Part shown: in pieces, positions 1 to 11,442 of the stretch
How the letters are laid out: every line of letters starts with the position of its first letter
How positions within the stretch are numbered: position 1 is the first letter of the stretch
Assembly: GCA_032358165.1 (NCBI GenBank)
Contig: JAALGY010000015.1
Span: 1,550,001-1,614,000, forward strand
DNA: 64,000 nt
Source: Diplosphaera chodatii
Lineage: Eukaryota > Chlorophyta > Trebouxiophyceae > Prasiolales > Stichococcaceae
Reading direction: 5' to 3'
Translations under genes and position numbers: made by a program
The notes under the pieces: model-generated
What the model was told of the DNA's origin: nothing
Seen by the model: the letters and a program-made list of their open reading frames with translations, nothing else
Databases searched by the model: none

Positions 1-236
1 ATTGGCGCATGCCAGCCAGGCACGCTGACAAAGTGCCGTAGGCAGGGGAGGTTGGGGACACGAGTGCAGTCGCTGGCAGGGTTCTGCTGTGCAACGGGCG
101 CCACTCGCAGCACTCTGTCACACCGTATTAGCCCCTGTCGAGCCCAGACCGGCGCTGCGGTGATGGCACCAGCGCCACACATGCAGGTGCGCTTCAGCAG
201 TGTCTGTGCTGTGACGGGTGACACAACAGCGGCAGC

Positions 237-1807
237 ATGATGCGCGTCTGTATTGTGGAGTTCTGCGGTCTGTGGGACAACTTTGCCAACCACCGTGTGG
301 TGCAGGGTCCAGAGCTCGAGGCTGGACCCGGTGACCTGCAGCGGCTCAGGTACAGGCCGGAGGGGTGGCAATTTTGGGATTGGAAGGACAGCCAGACGGG
401 TTCCCACAGGATCCACTACATCAGTGCAGGTCAGCCTATGCCTACGGGTGCACTATGCTGATGTTGCAGTGGTGCGCCGTGTCAATGTTGCAGAGCCAGC
501 ATGACATCGCTGGCATGTGTGCACTACTGTGTACGGCTGCATTTGCAGGGCTTGATAACAGCACGACCAGCCCCACGATTCTGTTGGTGCACGGGTTTGG
601 TGCATCTGCTTACCACTGGCGTTACAACATACCAGCACTGGTGGAGGCAGGCTACAGGGTGTTCGCCGTTGATCTGCTGGGCTTTGGCTGGTCGGACAAG
701 GCAATCATCTCATATGACGACTACAGCATCTGGCAGAGGCAGCTGAGCGACTTTGTGCGGGACGTCGTCGGGTGGGTCGATGTTGTTGTTTGGTGTGTCT
801 ATCTTTGCTCAAACACACAAGATGACTAGCAGTTGCTGTACATGGCGACTCCGACTCTCTGCGTGGTGGAGTGGGCGGTCCTCGTGCGCAACGTCTGCTT
901 ATAACGGATGCGGGACATCATATACAACACAACCTCAAAAGTCATAGGCAGCGTCTGCCTGCAATGCAGGGACAAGGTGGTGGTGGCAGGCAATTCCCTC
1001 GGCGGCTACAACTCGCTCGCCCTCGCCTCGACCGCGCCCGAGCTGGTGTCTGGGGTGGTGCTGCTCAACGGCGCCGGCCGCTTCGAGGACCTGAACGAGT
1101 CGGCAGCGCAGCAGAGCCGGGACGTCGTGGAGCTGAGCGCCATCGACACGCCCGGGTACTGCTGGGCGTGTCCATCATGGTCGCCGATGTGACATGGTGG
1201 CCGTTTCAGACACGCTGCTGAGCAGGCACACTCCGTGGTGGATGTAGCAACGATGAGAGGACGTGCCAGAGCTTCGAGAGCACAGCTGACACGCTGCTGC
1301 TGCAGGCAGCCGGTGCAGGCACCGCCCAGTGAGCCGATCCTGCCGCCGTCGCCCAGCGTGGTGGACCGCGTGATGGCTCTGCCCAAGGAGCTGGCCACCC
1401 GCGCCAGCCTGTACGTGGCCTTCATCTACGCCAAGCAGCCAGCCCGCATCAAGCAGGTCCTCAACCGCGTCTACATCGACACAAAGAACGTCGACGACGA
1501 CCTGGTCCAGAGCATCGTGCAGCCCGCTCAGGACAGCTCCGCCGCAGAGTGCTTCCGGCTCATCCTGAGCGGCAGCGGCGTGTCCATCAACCGCCTGCTG
1601 CGCAAGATGCAGGCGCCCCTGCTGCTGCTGTGGGGTGATCTGGACCCATGGATTGGGCCGCGCTCAGCAGACCGTGTCATGGAGCTTTACCCTTCGGCGG
1701 CACGCATCAGGCTGAATGCTGGCCACTGTCCACACGATGAGGCGCCACGTGCAGCGAATGAAGGGCTGCTATCCTGGCTTGCAACGCTTCCAAAGGAAAG
1801 CAAGTAG
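237..1807 (+). CDS. alpha/beta-hydrolase fold protein, probably plastid-targeted type; 5' end uncertain
   Basis: A serine hydrolase of the alpha/beta fold, related to plant plastid hydrolases of the pheophytinase/epoxide-hydrolase-like group; the substrate cannot be told. An early exon (about 255-425) encodes RLRYRPEGWQFWDWK followed by RIHYISAG, the usual lead-in strand. After an intron, exon about 550-770 holds the oxyanion-loop motif HGFGASAYHW and the strand ending DLLGFGWSDK. Exon about 970-1160 carries the nucleophile elbow GNSLGG. The last exon (about 1320-1807) has the acidic residue in LLLWGDLDPWIGP and the catalytic histidine in NAGHCPHDE, then a stop at 1805-1807. All three catalytic residues are therefore present. 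The start is weak: position 237 begins an open frame but gives no transit peptide, and an exon may lie upstream, possibly outside the window. The family is certain; the function is not. Confidence 0.8.
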
Positions 1808-2197
1808 TATTGCAGGAAACGCAAGTAAAGTGTAGAGCTCTGGATAACATAGCGAACACGTTCGCTGGAGTGGAGCGTGGGAGATCATATGTCTTGGTGT
1901 GCAGCTGATTGATGTATTGATGCGGTCAGCTGTGCCTGCCGCATGGCCATTCATCCAGCACTTCAATATGTCTGTTGCACATGCTACGTCACGTCCCAAC
2001 TCTTGGTGTCCGTGATGTTGCCCTGGACCACACTGCACGTACTGCTTACGTGTGCTGAATGCCATCCCAACAAAGGCAGAAGCTGCCGGTATTTCGTTCA
2101 ATTGGTCTTTTAGGATGCCTCTAGGTAGACGACATTTCAATAGCGAGGAGCATGTCACTCTGACTCAATATCTGGTGTTATTGCCGTTCAAGAGCCG
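1808..2197. other. intergenic region between convergent genes
   Basis: This space lies between the stop of the alpha/beta hydrolase and the stop of the RbfA-like gene on the other strand. It should hold both 3' untranslated regions. Open frames here give no recognisable protein, and I see no RNA gene or repeat. Confidence 0.5.
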
Positions 2198-3489
2198 TCA
2201 ACGCTGTCTGATGTTCTGGTTATCCTCGTGCATTCCATCGTCCTCCTTGACTGCCTCTGCTGCTCGCTCCTCTCTGATGTGGTCCATGACCGCCTCGAGT
2301 CGTGCCTATGCACGCTCCATGTGTTCAAGAAGCATGCCATTGATGCGCATTCAGCTGCAGAGTCTACTACTCTTGAGCTCCACCAGCAACTTGTCAGCAT
2401 CATCCCTGTACCTGCTGATTTGTGAGGCTGTCGTGACGCATCTCTAACCGCGGCATGCGCCTGACAACATGCAACATCAGCACTTAGACAAAAGTCATCT
2501 GCTGTATGTTGTATCTCGGCAGGCTACAATGCACCTCGGGGCGCACCTCAGTTGCAACCGCTGTGCGGCAGCAGAACGGAGTGTTGTCAACCTACATGCC
2601 ACATCCTGATGTCCACTCAGGGCAGTGGCCCGACTGCACTGATCACATGCAGCAGATGAGGAAGACCCAAGCAAGCAGCTGCAGCTTATGCAACAGTGTT
2701 GCCCATGCCTTCGGTTGAGCTCTACTCTGGCCGTGTCTTCATGTTGGGGAAAAGCCCGCCACAGTACAAATGCCTTCATGTTGTCTGGCGACATCCTGAC
2801 CTGAATGTATCCACTGTCTTCTGTCAGCATGCATGCCACAGTGCTCAGGGACAACGACCTCAGTTCACACATGGCCGGCAGAAGCGTCACCTCTTGCACG
2901 GTGAAGCCATGCACTTGAACTAGTGTACCCCGTAGCGCAGCATCGTGCAAAAGCGCCTGCTCCAAGGCTGCCTGCACCCTCGCTGCCACTGCATGTTCAG
3001 AGAATAAAACGACTACACACTGTGACGTTGACATGATCATCAAACATGCAGCAGGAATAGCAGAATGCAATGCCGCACTCACGCCTGCGCTGCTGTCGTG
3101 TAAGTGGCCACATCTCATTGATGGCATCTCTGCAGGATACAAGGCAACGGCTCAGAAGATGCAGATATAGCTGAGGTCTGCCATCGCATATCTGCTGGAC
3201 CATGCTATGCAGCCGCGGACCTGTATACAAGGTCCAGCTCCTCCCGTGAAGCATCGTGCCGCGCTGATGCACTCAAGGTGACAAATTGCTGGACATGTGC
3301 TGTTGTGCTGGGCCCAGAGAGCACACCAGGTGCCCAGCACTGATCGGACAAAGGTCCAATACTAGCTGCCAGTGGACCAGTGCCAGTCAGTGCGCAGAAG
3401 TTTGGCAAGGCTGCTGCGCACGGACTGAAATTTGTGCAATGGAGGCCGTGCAGGCTTTGTCGTGCGCAACGCAGTATGATGCCCGCCAT
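2198..3489 (-). CDS. RBFA: RbfA-like ribosome-binding factor A, organelle-targeted
   Basis: Likely the organellar form of RbfA, which binds the small ribosomal subunit during 16S-type rRNA maturation. No single long frame shows it, but seven exons join in phase to 234 codons plus stop: 3489-3221, 3129-3083, 2988-2891, 2800-2726, 2605-2547, 2460-2412 and 2305-2198. All splice sites are GT-AG. The first exon begins MAGIILRCARQSLHGLHC, a basic leader poor in acidic residues, as expected for a mitochondrial or plastid presequence. The core then reads RRLAARVQAALEQALL (helix 1), GFTVQEVRMSPDNMKAFVLW (the conserved strand pair with its SPD turn), TTLRSAAAQRLQLRRMPRLE (helix and last strand) and ARLEAVMDHIREER (C-terminal helix). 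An acidic tail follows. The order matches RbfA throughout, but no database search backs it. The last two junctions are the least certain. The start lies 151 bp from the divergent TBC gene. Confidence 0.68.
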
Positions 3490-3640
3490 TGTGCTCGATG
3501 CTACCTCTGAAGAATGGAGCTTAACGAAATATTTGAGAGATTGCAAACGGTTTATGAACATGCTTCGCAAGCCTGCTGCACATGTCGAGACACGCACAGT
3601 TCGTTAGCCACCCAAATGCAGGTTTCCGCAGGACTCGACA
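3490..3640. promoter_or_regulatory. short bidirectional promoter region, RbfA-like / TBC genes
   Basis: Only 151 bp separate the start codon of the RbfA-like gene (minus) from that of the TBC gene (plus), so both 5' untranslated regions and core promoters must fit here or overlap the first exons. No clear TATA box was seen. Confidence 0.5.
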
Positions 3641-5775
3641 ATGAGCAACGGCGCTGGCCAGCCGCAGGTGTCAACATTCGCCTTGCTGGCCGGCGCAGCG
3701 GCTGCTGTGGCAGCATCAGCGGCCGCTGCCGGCGCCTCGGCTGCAATTTCAAGGTTGCATGTCCTAGCATACAGTGCACCGACCATCATGATGCGGACTG
3801 CAGCAATCCGATGATATGCGTACTACATCCTTCAGTGGTTCACACCTTAAACAAACGCTTGTATATTATACAGGCTGCCGAAGCCGCGGCTGGCGTCACA
3901 GGCCTGGCGGGCGCTGCTGGACGATGAGGGCCGTGTAATTGACCAGCACCGCTTTGCGGCTTTATGCAAGCAGGTGGGCAGCCACGCATGCGGACTTTGC
4001 AGTGGGCAGTCGCTGCGATGTCCATTCACGGCGGCATGCCCCCCGGCAACACATTGACTCGGGTTGCGGCCCGGCTTGCAGGGGGTGGACCCAGACCTCA
4101 GACCATCCGCTTGGCCGCTACTGCTGGGCGTGTATCCGCTGAGCAGCAGTGATGCTGAGCGCCAGTTACAATGCTCAGAGCTGGACGCATCCTTCAGAGG
4201 GCTGCTTGCTGAGGCACAGGTGAACGCGGATTGCTGAGCAAAATGCACAGCTGCTGGCCCGGTTGCAGAAACCCTGCACATCTGATCCACCTGCTACTGG
4301 TGCCTGTTACCATCTGTTTATCACTGATGCCTCAACGCAGGGGGCTTCTACCGACAGCAGAGCGCAGAGTGGTAATGGTACACCTGATGGTAAGGCATCA
4401 AGCCTCAACATCGATGGCGATGTCAGCAATGGTCATGACCGCAGCAGCGGCGCAACTGGCAGCAGCAGCAGCAAACTCGCAGACACGCAGCGCTCCATCA
4501 TCATGGACGTGTTGCGCACCGACTTTGACTGCCTGGCATCCAGCTGGCTGAGCGGCGTGGCAACAGCAGCCGTAGCACCGCCAGACACAGATGGAATGGC
4601 GTGTTCTGCCGAATGCATCAGCGCAGCCGCGCAGGATGCGCTGGATGAGGTGAGGCTCGTGCCTGACAGCCTGCCGTCTTGAGTTGGGCGCTACATCTAT
4701 CACCTGTGGACTCCTATAGGACGCAAAACACCATGATGGAGTTTGACTTGTGTATATATGTTCAAGCAGAATGTCCTCCTTGCACACCACAATTATTCTA
4801 ACGACTGCATGTGCCAAATTGCTTACAGGCGCAGTATCTGAGCCCTGGAGCGCGGCGACAAGCGGTTCGCCTCTTCAATCTGCTGTGCGTCCATGCTGTG
4901 CACGACCCGCAGCTTGGTTATGCTCAAGGGTGAGCTGCGGTGTTGCCATTCCTGGACATACCTGGCAATGCATGCAGTGTGCGATGCGAACTTGCTGTGA
5001 CCATTGAGGATATGGCTCACGAGACTTCAGTGATGTCCAGGATGTCGGATTTGGCAGCGGTGTTCTTGGCAGTGTTTCCTGACAACGATGCGATGGCTTT
5101 TTGGTGTTTTGAGCACTTCATGCAAGCCGGCCGTGAGGGATTCCGCCATGATGAGTGCGGCATACGTCGGCAGCTGCGGCAGGTGGGTGATGCTCAGCAA
5201 ATGAGCGCCATTATGTATTTCTATATTGTGGTACGGCCTTGAGCCCTGGATTGCTAGCCTGGAGTGCATGTGTCAGGAGACTCACTGCAAACTCTTGCTG
5301 CCCCCCCTGCAGCTATCTGTGCTGCTGAGCAGAGCAGACCCAGCGTTGCACCAGCGGCTGAAGGCACTGCAGTGCGCCGACTGCTTGTTTGCCTACCGCA
5401 TGGTGGTGGTGCTCCTGCTGCGAGACCTGCCCACAGCTCAGGTGCCACGCGTCACTGGTGCAACCAGTTCAAGGTTGCTGTGACTGACGCCAACCCCGAT
5501 GACAGCCATCAGACCAGGGTGGTGTCATGTGTTGGTGGCATGCATCTGCCGCAGGCTGTACGGCTTTGGGAGTGCAGCTGGGCAATCCAGTGCCTGCCGA
5601 CCACACCACCAGTTGGTCTGCTGCAAGCCTTTGTGCTCGCGGTCATATGCGGCGAGCGGCGGCACGTGCTGCAGCAGTGCACCACCAGTGACGATGTCAT
5701 ATGCATTTCGCGACCCTGCACATAAGGTTCGAGCCAACGCTGCGTGAGGCGCGCCGGCTGCAGCAGGAGCTGTGA
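3641..5775 (+). CDS. TBC-domain Rab GTPase-activating protein
   Basis: A GAP for a Rab-family GTPase, acting in membrane traffic. Exon 1 (3641-3753) gives MSNGAGQPQV and an alanine-rich hydrophobic stretch that could be a membrane anchor. Exon 2 from 3874 has WRALLDDEGRVIDQHR, as in TBC1D15/GYP7-like proteins. Exon about 4099-4218 gives GVDPDLRPSAWPLLLGVYPL, the classic TBC opening. The arginine finger is in IIMDVLRTD (about 4500) and the glutamine finger in LGYAQGMSD, split by an intron at about 4928/5042. Both catalytic residues are present. Later exons give AMAFWCFEHFM and VRLWECSWAI. The tail from about 5690 to 5775 reads well (FEPTLREARRLQQEL, stop at 5773-5775) but is in a different frame from the preceding exon, and no good intron joins them. 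Either a splice was missed or the last exon is wrong. The Rab target is unknown. Confidence 0.82.
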
Positions 5776-5915
5776 TCAGTCTGTGACCTGATCGTTGTAG
5801 CCGGTATATTTTACAGACCGCCAGGGTGCAGCAGGAGGACAGGATTTCCGAAGTGTACAGTAACAGCTTTCCAGACGGAAGCAATGTAACATGGATGTGT
5901 ACACTCAGGTAGCGT

Positions 5916-8359
5916 TCAGGAAGAGTATACAAGCTGATCCAGGAAGTCCTCAGACAGCATGTAGTCGTCTCGTGTGTAGTACTCGGCCAGCAGCCTGTAA
6001 ACATACGACCCCTGGTACCCGCCAGTGTCAGTGACAAACAGGCTGACCAGCTCCGGCGCCACATAGTCGTACATCGGATTGGGCACATGCAGGTACGTGA
6101 ACTCGGAGGTCGAATCGTCGTCTGGGGCCGAGGCAGCCAGGGTCTCAGCCAGGGCATCGTACTCCAGCACATTGCCAGGCGACTTGAAGTCGTTGAAGGT
6201 GACCGCCGGGTCATGCGGGAACATGGGCGACAGCTTGTGCAGACCCTGAGCACCAGCAGCCCCACTCAATTGCAGTCTAGAAGAGCCAAAAGCTGTGACG
6301 CTCTATCAAATGACCGTAGTAGCAACCCATTTCTGTGCTTTGTTGTGGCTGGTATGCACGCTCACCACGAGCACGACAAGCGGCACAGCATGCTTCTTGG
6401 CAGCGAGCGCCACCAGCGCGGTGCCGGCTGGCGCGATGATGCCTCCATTCGCCAGCAGCGTGTGGGCCCCCACCAGCACCTGCAGAAAGAGTGGAGAGTA
6501 GGTCTGGCGGACATGAGGGCAAGGGTGCCACATGTTGGCCATCTGGCCGCTGTGCACTGCTGGGCAGCCTCATGACTGTCATATGAGCGGACCTTGTTGA
6601 CACGCGCCATCATGGCAAAGATCGCAGCGTCGGGGATCAGGGTGGTCGGCACGCCCAGCTGCGCCATCTCCATGGCCAGGCCCTGGCCGCCAAAGCTCGG
6701 CGCGCCCTCAGCAGCAACCAGCTGCAGCACCGTCAAACAATACAATCAACCAGACGTGCCCTCACCGCGCTCTTGCAGGTCATGACCACCGATGCAGAGC
6801 TTTAGAACAAATGCACCGGCATACTGCCGACTTGCCTGGAAATTGCGCTTCTTGGTGGCCTCCTTTAGGAAGAGCGTCACTGTGTTGCTGGCGCCAAAGG
6901 TGAGGATGACCTCATTGGCGTGGATGTGCTCCGCTGCCTGCTGCGCAATGTTGCCATCTATCTCCTGCAGGCACAGATTGACTTGCTATTGCTTGCATGC
7001 CCGTGGACAACTCTACAGTAAACAGCGTCGGTGTGCCGTACGCGGCCCGCTGACATCGTCCTAGCAGGATACCGAAGCTCACGTCCAGCTCATCTAGCAG
7101 CTCATTCATCTCCTCGATGATGCTGGAGCGCCCCTTCCACACTTCCGCCTTGACACGCTCCCGACGACGCAAGCGCGGGTCACCAGCATCCGAGTCACCT
7201 GCCTCGCTGGGTGCCTGCATTGAGGTCCCAGTCACAAAAGTGTAACGGACATCGGAGCCCTGCCGTGAAGCGATGCTACGAACGCATACCAATGCTTCTA
7301 AAACCCCACTGCTGCTGTGTGCTGCACTTGCTGCACCAGCAGCGATGTACACACCTGGCTGTGTTGGCGGCTGCCTGCCACACTAGATGCCAGAGATTCG
7401 TGGCTGTTGCCTCGGCCAGGCGCTGCGCCACCTCCAGCCCTTCCTGGAGGCAGTGCCTGCACGGACAGGGCGTCAGACGTCCTTTGTCGCAGAGGTGCAC
7501 CGACCTCTCACCAGCTCCGCACCAGTAGCCCAGCAGCACAAGAGGCGGTGATACACAGCCTGCAGCACCTGGGCGTCAACTGCTGCAACGGCTAGTTCTG
7601 CGCTGGCGGAGACGCCCAGATCCAGCAGGTTGTGCAGCGACCGCTGGCGGGCTGCCAGCACCGTCGGCCGCAGCGCGCGCGACAGCAGGCCGTGCGCACC
7701 GCCGCCGGCCGCCGCCGCAGCTCTGGGCGCCGCCTCCACCGCAAAGTGCACGCCCCGGCGTGGCGTTGGCGGGCTGCCTGCTTGCAACACAGGCTTGCGG
7801 GGCTTGGTGCGGCGACCTCATGCGAAGCACGATGCCATAGCATGAGTAACGAGCATCTGGCTGATGTGCAGCACATCGCAGAGCATGGCTCCTTCTGGTC
7901 ATGTTGCGAACGCTCACTTCCTGATCCTGAGCGTGCTGAGGCCATGTCTTCCTCGTCCTCCACTTGCGACTCCTCCCGGATCAGATGCATGACCCGCCGC
8001 ACGGTGTTGCCCACCGCCAGCTCTGCAGCGTGCAAGCCATCTGATTGTAGTCGGCAAAGCGGTCGCATGCACTGAGGCTGTAGCTGGAGGGTTGCGTCGA
8101 GTCCCCTGCGCCTGCCTGCTCTGCAGCTGACATGCAGTCGAGAGTGCTCACCCAGCGGCTTGGCTGCCTGAAGCCGGATGCCCAGCACACGCACGTCCTC
8201 CAGCAACGCTTCGGCGGTCGGGTGCCGGCTCTTGGTGATCAGCAGGCGCAGGATCTCGGCAGTGCGCTTGGCGCAGGGCAGGGAGCCCTCAATCTGCCGC
8301 CGCCGCAGCTGTGCAATGAACTCGTCAGCCGCCTCCAGCACAGCGTCCGGTATGTTCAT
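5916..8359 (-). CDS. EIF2B2: eIF2B subunit beta (translation initiation factor, GEF)
   Basis: A regulatory subunit of eIF2B, the complex that reloads eIF2 with GTP in the cytosol. The first exon runs from ATG at 8359 ([20 protein letters not shown]) and includes [20 protein letters not shown], the helical N-terminal region. A charged exon near 7070-7220 has [18 protein letters not shown]. The Rossmann-like half follows in order: [19 protein letters not shown] (about 6850-6920), [19 protein letters not shown] and [15 protein letters not shown] (about 6600-6720), [20 protein letters not shown] (about 6420-6480), and [11 protein letters not shown] with [20 protein letters not shown] in the last exon (5916-6240). 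The phrase [11 protein letters not shown] and the short C-terminus are typical of beta rather than alpha or delta subunits. The stop is about 140 bp from the convergent TBC stop. Confidence 0.92.
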
Positions 8360-8908
8360 GCTGTGCCGGCGACCTGATGCAAGCTATGTACCTGGCCTCA
8401 AAGTGAGCTGATGGATCAGGACGTCAATGCTGCGGAGAATACTCTGTCAGTGTTCCAACCGAGTGCATGCGCCAGGCAAGCGGAAGATGTCAGAACGCAC
8501 TAGCAGGGCGTGCGGCTGTTGATTTGTGATATTGTGCTGCAGATATTGAGCTTCATAGTAGGCTGCAGATGTGTGAGCATCTGTGCGAGCAGCCCAGCGT
8601 CCGGGCTCCAGGGGACATGACATGCTGGCATGCAGTCAGCATCAGCTCTCATAGCCCGCTGCCAAGCAGATTCGCGTTTGCACATTCGCCATGCCCATCA
8701 GTGTGCAGCTCATGATCGGCTGACTGCGAACGCTACATACCTGACGCTACACAGTGCGTGACCGCTTTGCTCAGCTCACAGCACATCATCCGAGCAAGCA
8801 CCAACTGTTGATCTTGCACTGTCGGCAGCCTACCTTCCAGCATCGCCGCATTGCAGCAGTAGACGCGCCACCTACTCGCCGATGTGGACATCCTTATTCA
8901 TACCAGAC
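8360..8908. other. divergent intergenic region (eIF2B beta / aminoalcohol phosphotransferase)
   Basis: This is the head-to-head space between the ATG at 8359 (minus) and the ATG at 8909 (plus). It should contain both promoters and 5' untranslated regions. No coding segment, tRNA or repeat was recognised. Confidence 0.5.
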
Positions 8909-11173
8909 ATGCCATACCTGTCAGAACGCGGGCTGGAAGGCCTGAAGCAGTATGTCTATCACAGCGGCGGCACTACCTGGCTGGATGATGTGCACCAGCC
9001 ATTTTGGAACTGTAAGTGACCACGGATCATCTGCATTACCTTGTTGCTATAACTTTCCTTGATGTTCCGGTCGTTGCACGCCCCGTGCGGCCGCTTCATG
9101 GCGTTCAGTCGTGCCGACTATACGCAGGGATTGTAAACTACTTCCCGATGTGGCTGGCGCCAAACCTGATCACGCTGCTGGGCACAATGGGGTTGGTCGT
9201 CGGATACGCGGCGTCTGCGATCTACCTGCCAGAGTTTGAAGGTGGGCTTTGCCTGCATTGCATGGCTCCTTGGCTTGACGTGCCGGTATCGCTTGCTGGT
9301 CTTGATGAAGAGGGTTTGTGCAGCGGTCAAACGTCTTCGAGCGGCTGTGACTGCAGGCGTTGCGCCATCGTGGGTGTACTTCCTCAGCGGCTTTGCAGTG
9401 CTGATGTACCTGCATCTGGACTGCCTGGATGGCAAGCAGGCGCGCCGCACGAAGAGCTCCTCACCACTCGGCCAGCTCTTTGACCACGGTGCGCCCCCAA
9501 ATTTTTATTGTCGCTGTGGGCCCTGTGTGCGATATGGAAAGCGGCCCAACTGGCAGAATGGCACGAACGTGGCAGTCGCTCTGGTGACGCTCCGCATGTG
9601 TGTGGAGTGCACAGGCTGCGACGCCCTGTCGGTGCACCTCATCACGGCACAGATGGCGGGCACGCTGGCGCTGGGCTCCGGCCCGCTGGTCGTCATCGGC
9701 ACGCTGGCAATCATGATCCCGTGGCTGGCCGCGCAGTGGGAGGAGTACCACACCGGCCTCATGCTGTGAGTGGCGTTGCCCCTGGCATGTGTGGCGCGAT
9801 GCACGCCGCGCACGCATTACTATGTTGCATCTCAGTTTGCAGCTGTGGGAACAGGACCACCGCTTTCATGGCGGCTCACAGCACTTTGATGTCAGCTTGG
9901 TGATGGTGCAGGTACGGCAACGGGTACTGGGGCGTGACTGAGGCCAATTACATGCTGGTGGTGATCAACTGGATCACGGCGGCCGTGGGGCCCTGGCTGT
10001 GGGCGTCCAAGGTCCGGGACATCCTGCACATGACGCCGCCCTCCTGGCTGCCGCAGCGCGTAGCCGAGGCCACCGTGAACGAAACTATCATCGCTTTCGT
10101 GAGCTGCTGACATGCCCGTCGCCACTGAGTCCCAGCGTGCCAGGCCTCACGCATGCTCCACTACAGCCAGCGATGTGCATCTGCCTGTCCCTAAGGTTGT
10201 GGCGCACATTGCACAGGTGGCAACCTTTGGGTTTGAGCAGCTCATTGGGCAGCTCTACAGGGTGTTCAAGCTCACACGCTACATGCTGCCCGCGGATGGG
10301 CGGGGCCACAAGGTGCCCTTCTGCCACATGACTGACCACCATCTCGACTTGTACGTTCAGTGGTCTGTCGCATGGCGTATCCTCGCCTTCACTTGATGTC
10401 CAATGCTTGCAGCGGCTGGGACGGCGGGTAGCCACAGCGCACCTGCTTCAGCTCACCCTGATGTTCTACCTTGGCGCCGTGCTCAAGTCACAACACATGA
10501 GCGCGCCAGGACAGCTGCGTGCATCCTTTGCAATCTTTGGAATGGTCTATGCACTCCAGGTAAAAGCACGTGTATGAACTTTACATGTACAACTGAAACA
10601 TCGTCGCTGGTCTGTGCTTATCAGAGCACAGGGTCTGAGCACAAGTCTGCCATGCGCTGCTGCTGAAATATGCGTGTTGGCTTCAGGCAACGCGCATGAT
10701 CATGTGCCACATGTGCAAGGAGCCATTCGAGGTATTCTGGTGGCCCATGACACTTCTGGTGGTGGTCATTGGCAACAGCTACCTTCAGGTAGACTGTCGT
10801 TCCATGCATGCAGCGGCTGCCGTGTTGTAGTTCATATCCTAAACGAAGGGAGCATGACGCCGTGCATATCTATCATGCGTTGTGCCTATGTGACATTGCA
10901 GATCATTGACCCGCCACTCATGGCATGGGCAGCAGTGGGAATCATTTTGGCTGGTTACTTTCATTATGTCTTCAGGTGCCAGCATTCCCGCATTCCTGCA
11001 TGCCTATTGTGCCTACGTGCCGATTTTGACCTGCATCAGCAACCATGCTGCAACTCGCCTCGTTCATCACTTGGTGTTTCCATGTTTGCAGCGTCATCAG
11101 CCAGATCTGCGGCTACTTAGGCATCAATTGCCTTACAATCCCAGTACATGAAGCGGAGACCAAGCGTGATTGA
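8909..11173 (+). CDS. AAPT: aminoalcohol phosphotransferase (CDP-ethanolamine/choline phosphotransferase)
   Basis: Makes phosphatidylethanolamine and/or phosphatidylcholine from diacylglycerol and the CDP-aminoalcohol in the ER membrane, the last Kennedy-pathway step. Exon 1 (8909-9011) starts MPYLSERGLEGLKQYVYHSG. Exon 2 (9128-9241) gives NYFPMWLAPNLITLLG. The CDP-alcohol phosphotransferase signature, DG-x2-AR-x8-G-x3-D-x3-D, is complete, split between exon 3 (9357-9488, LDCLDGKQARR) and exon 4 (from 9615, GCDALS). Exons 1-4 join in phase. Later exons carry hydrophobic helices such as GPLVVIGTLAIMIPWLAAQW, the conserved YGNGYWGVTEANYM, VPFCHMTDHHLDL, and a final exon GYLGINCLTIPVHEAETKRD ending at 11171-11173. 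Several transmembrane helices are evident. Plant enzymes of this family often use both ethanolamine and choline, so the preference cannot be read from sequence. Confidence 0.93.
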
Positions 11174-11442
11174 AGGCCATATAGAGAACAAGGCAAACAT
11201 TTTTTTGTGCCAGTCTGGCTGGTCAGTGTGGTGCTGTACGGTAACACATGAGCTCACAGCCAGAATGCCCTCGTTGTTCCTGTAGATATTGGTGGAAATA
11301 GCAGAGCATTTACTCAGGTAGAGGCGAAAAGCAGCTGCGAAAAGCGAAACGATGCAGCCTAGAATTGTTGGTTTGGGTGTGTAATCTCAGACCCAGCACG
11401 GGCAACACGCAGGCATCGACCCAACGTATTGGTGCTTGCAAA

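Noticed and set aside
2052..2447. 131-codon plus-strand ORF
   Set aside because: It is low-complexity Ser/Leu sequence and antisense to the last RbfA-like exons.
5720..5745. tRNA B-box-like ggttcgagcc
   Set aside because: It sits at the end of the TBC gene and no acceptor stem or A-box can be placed around it.
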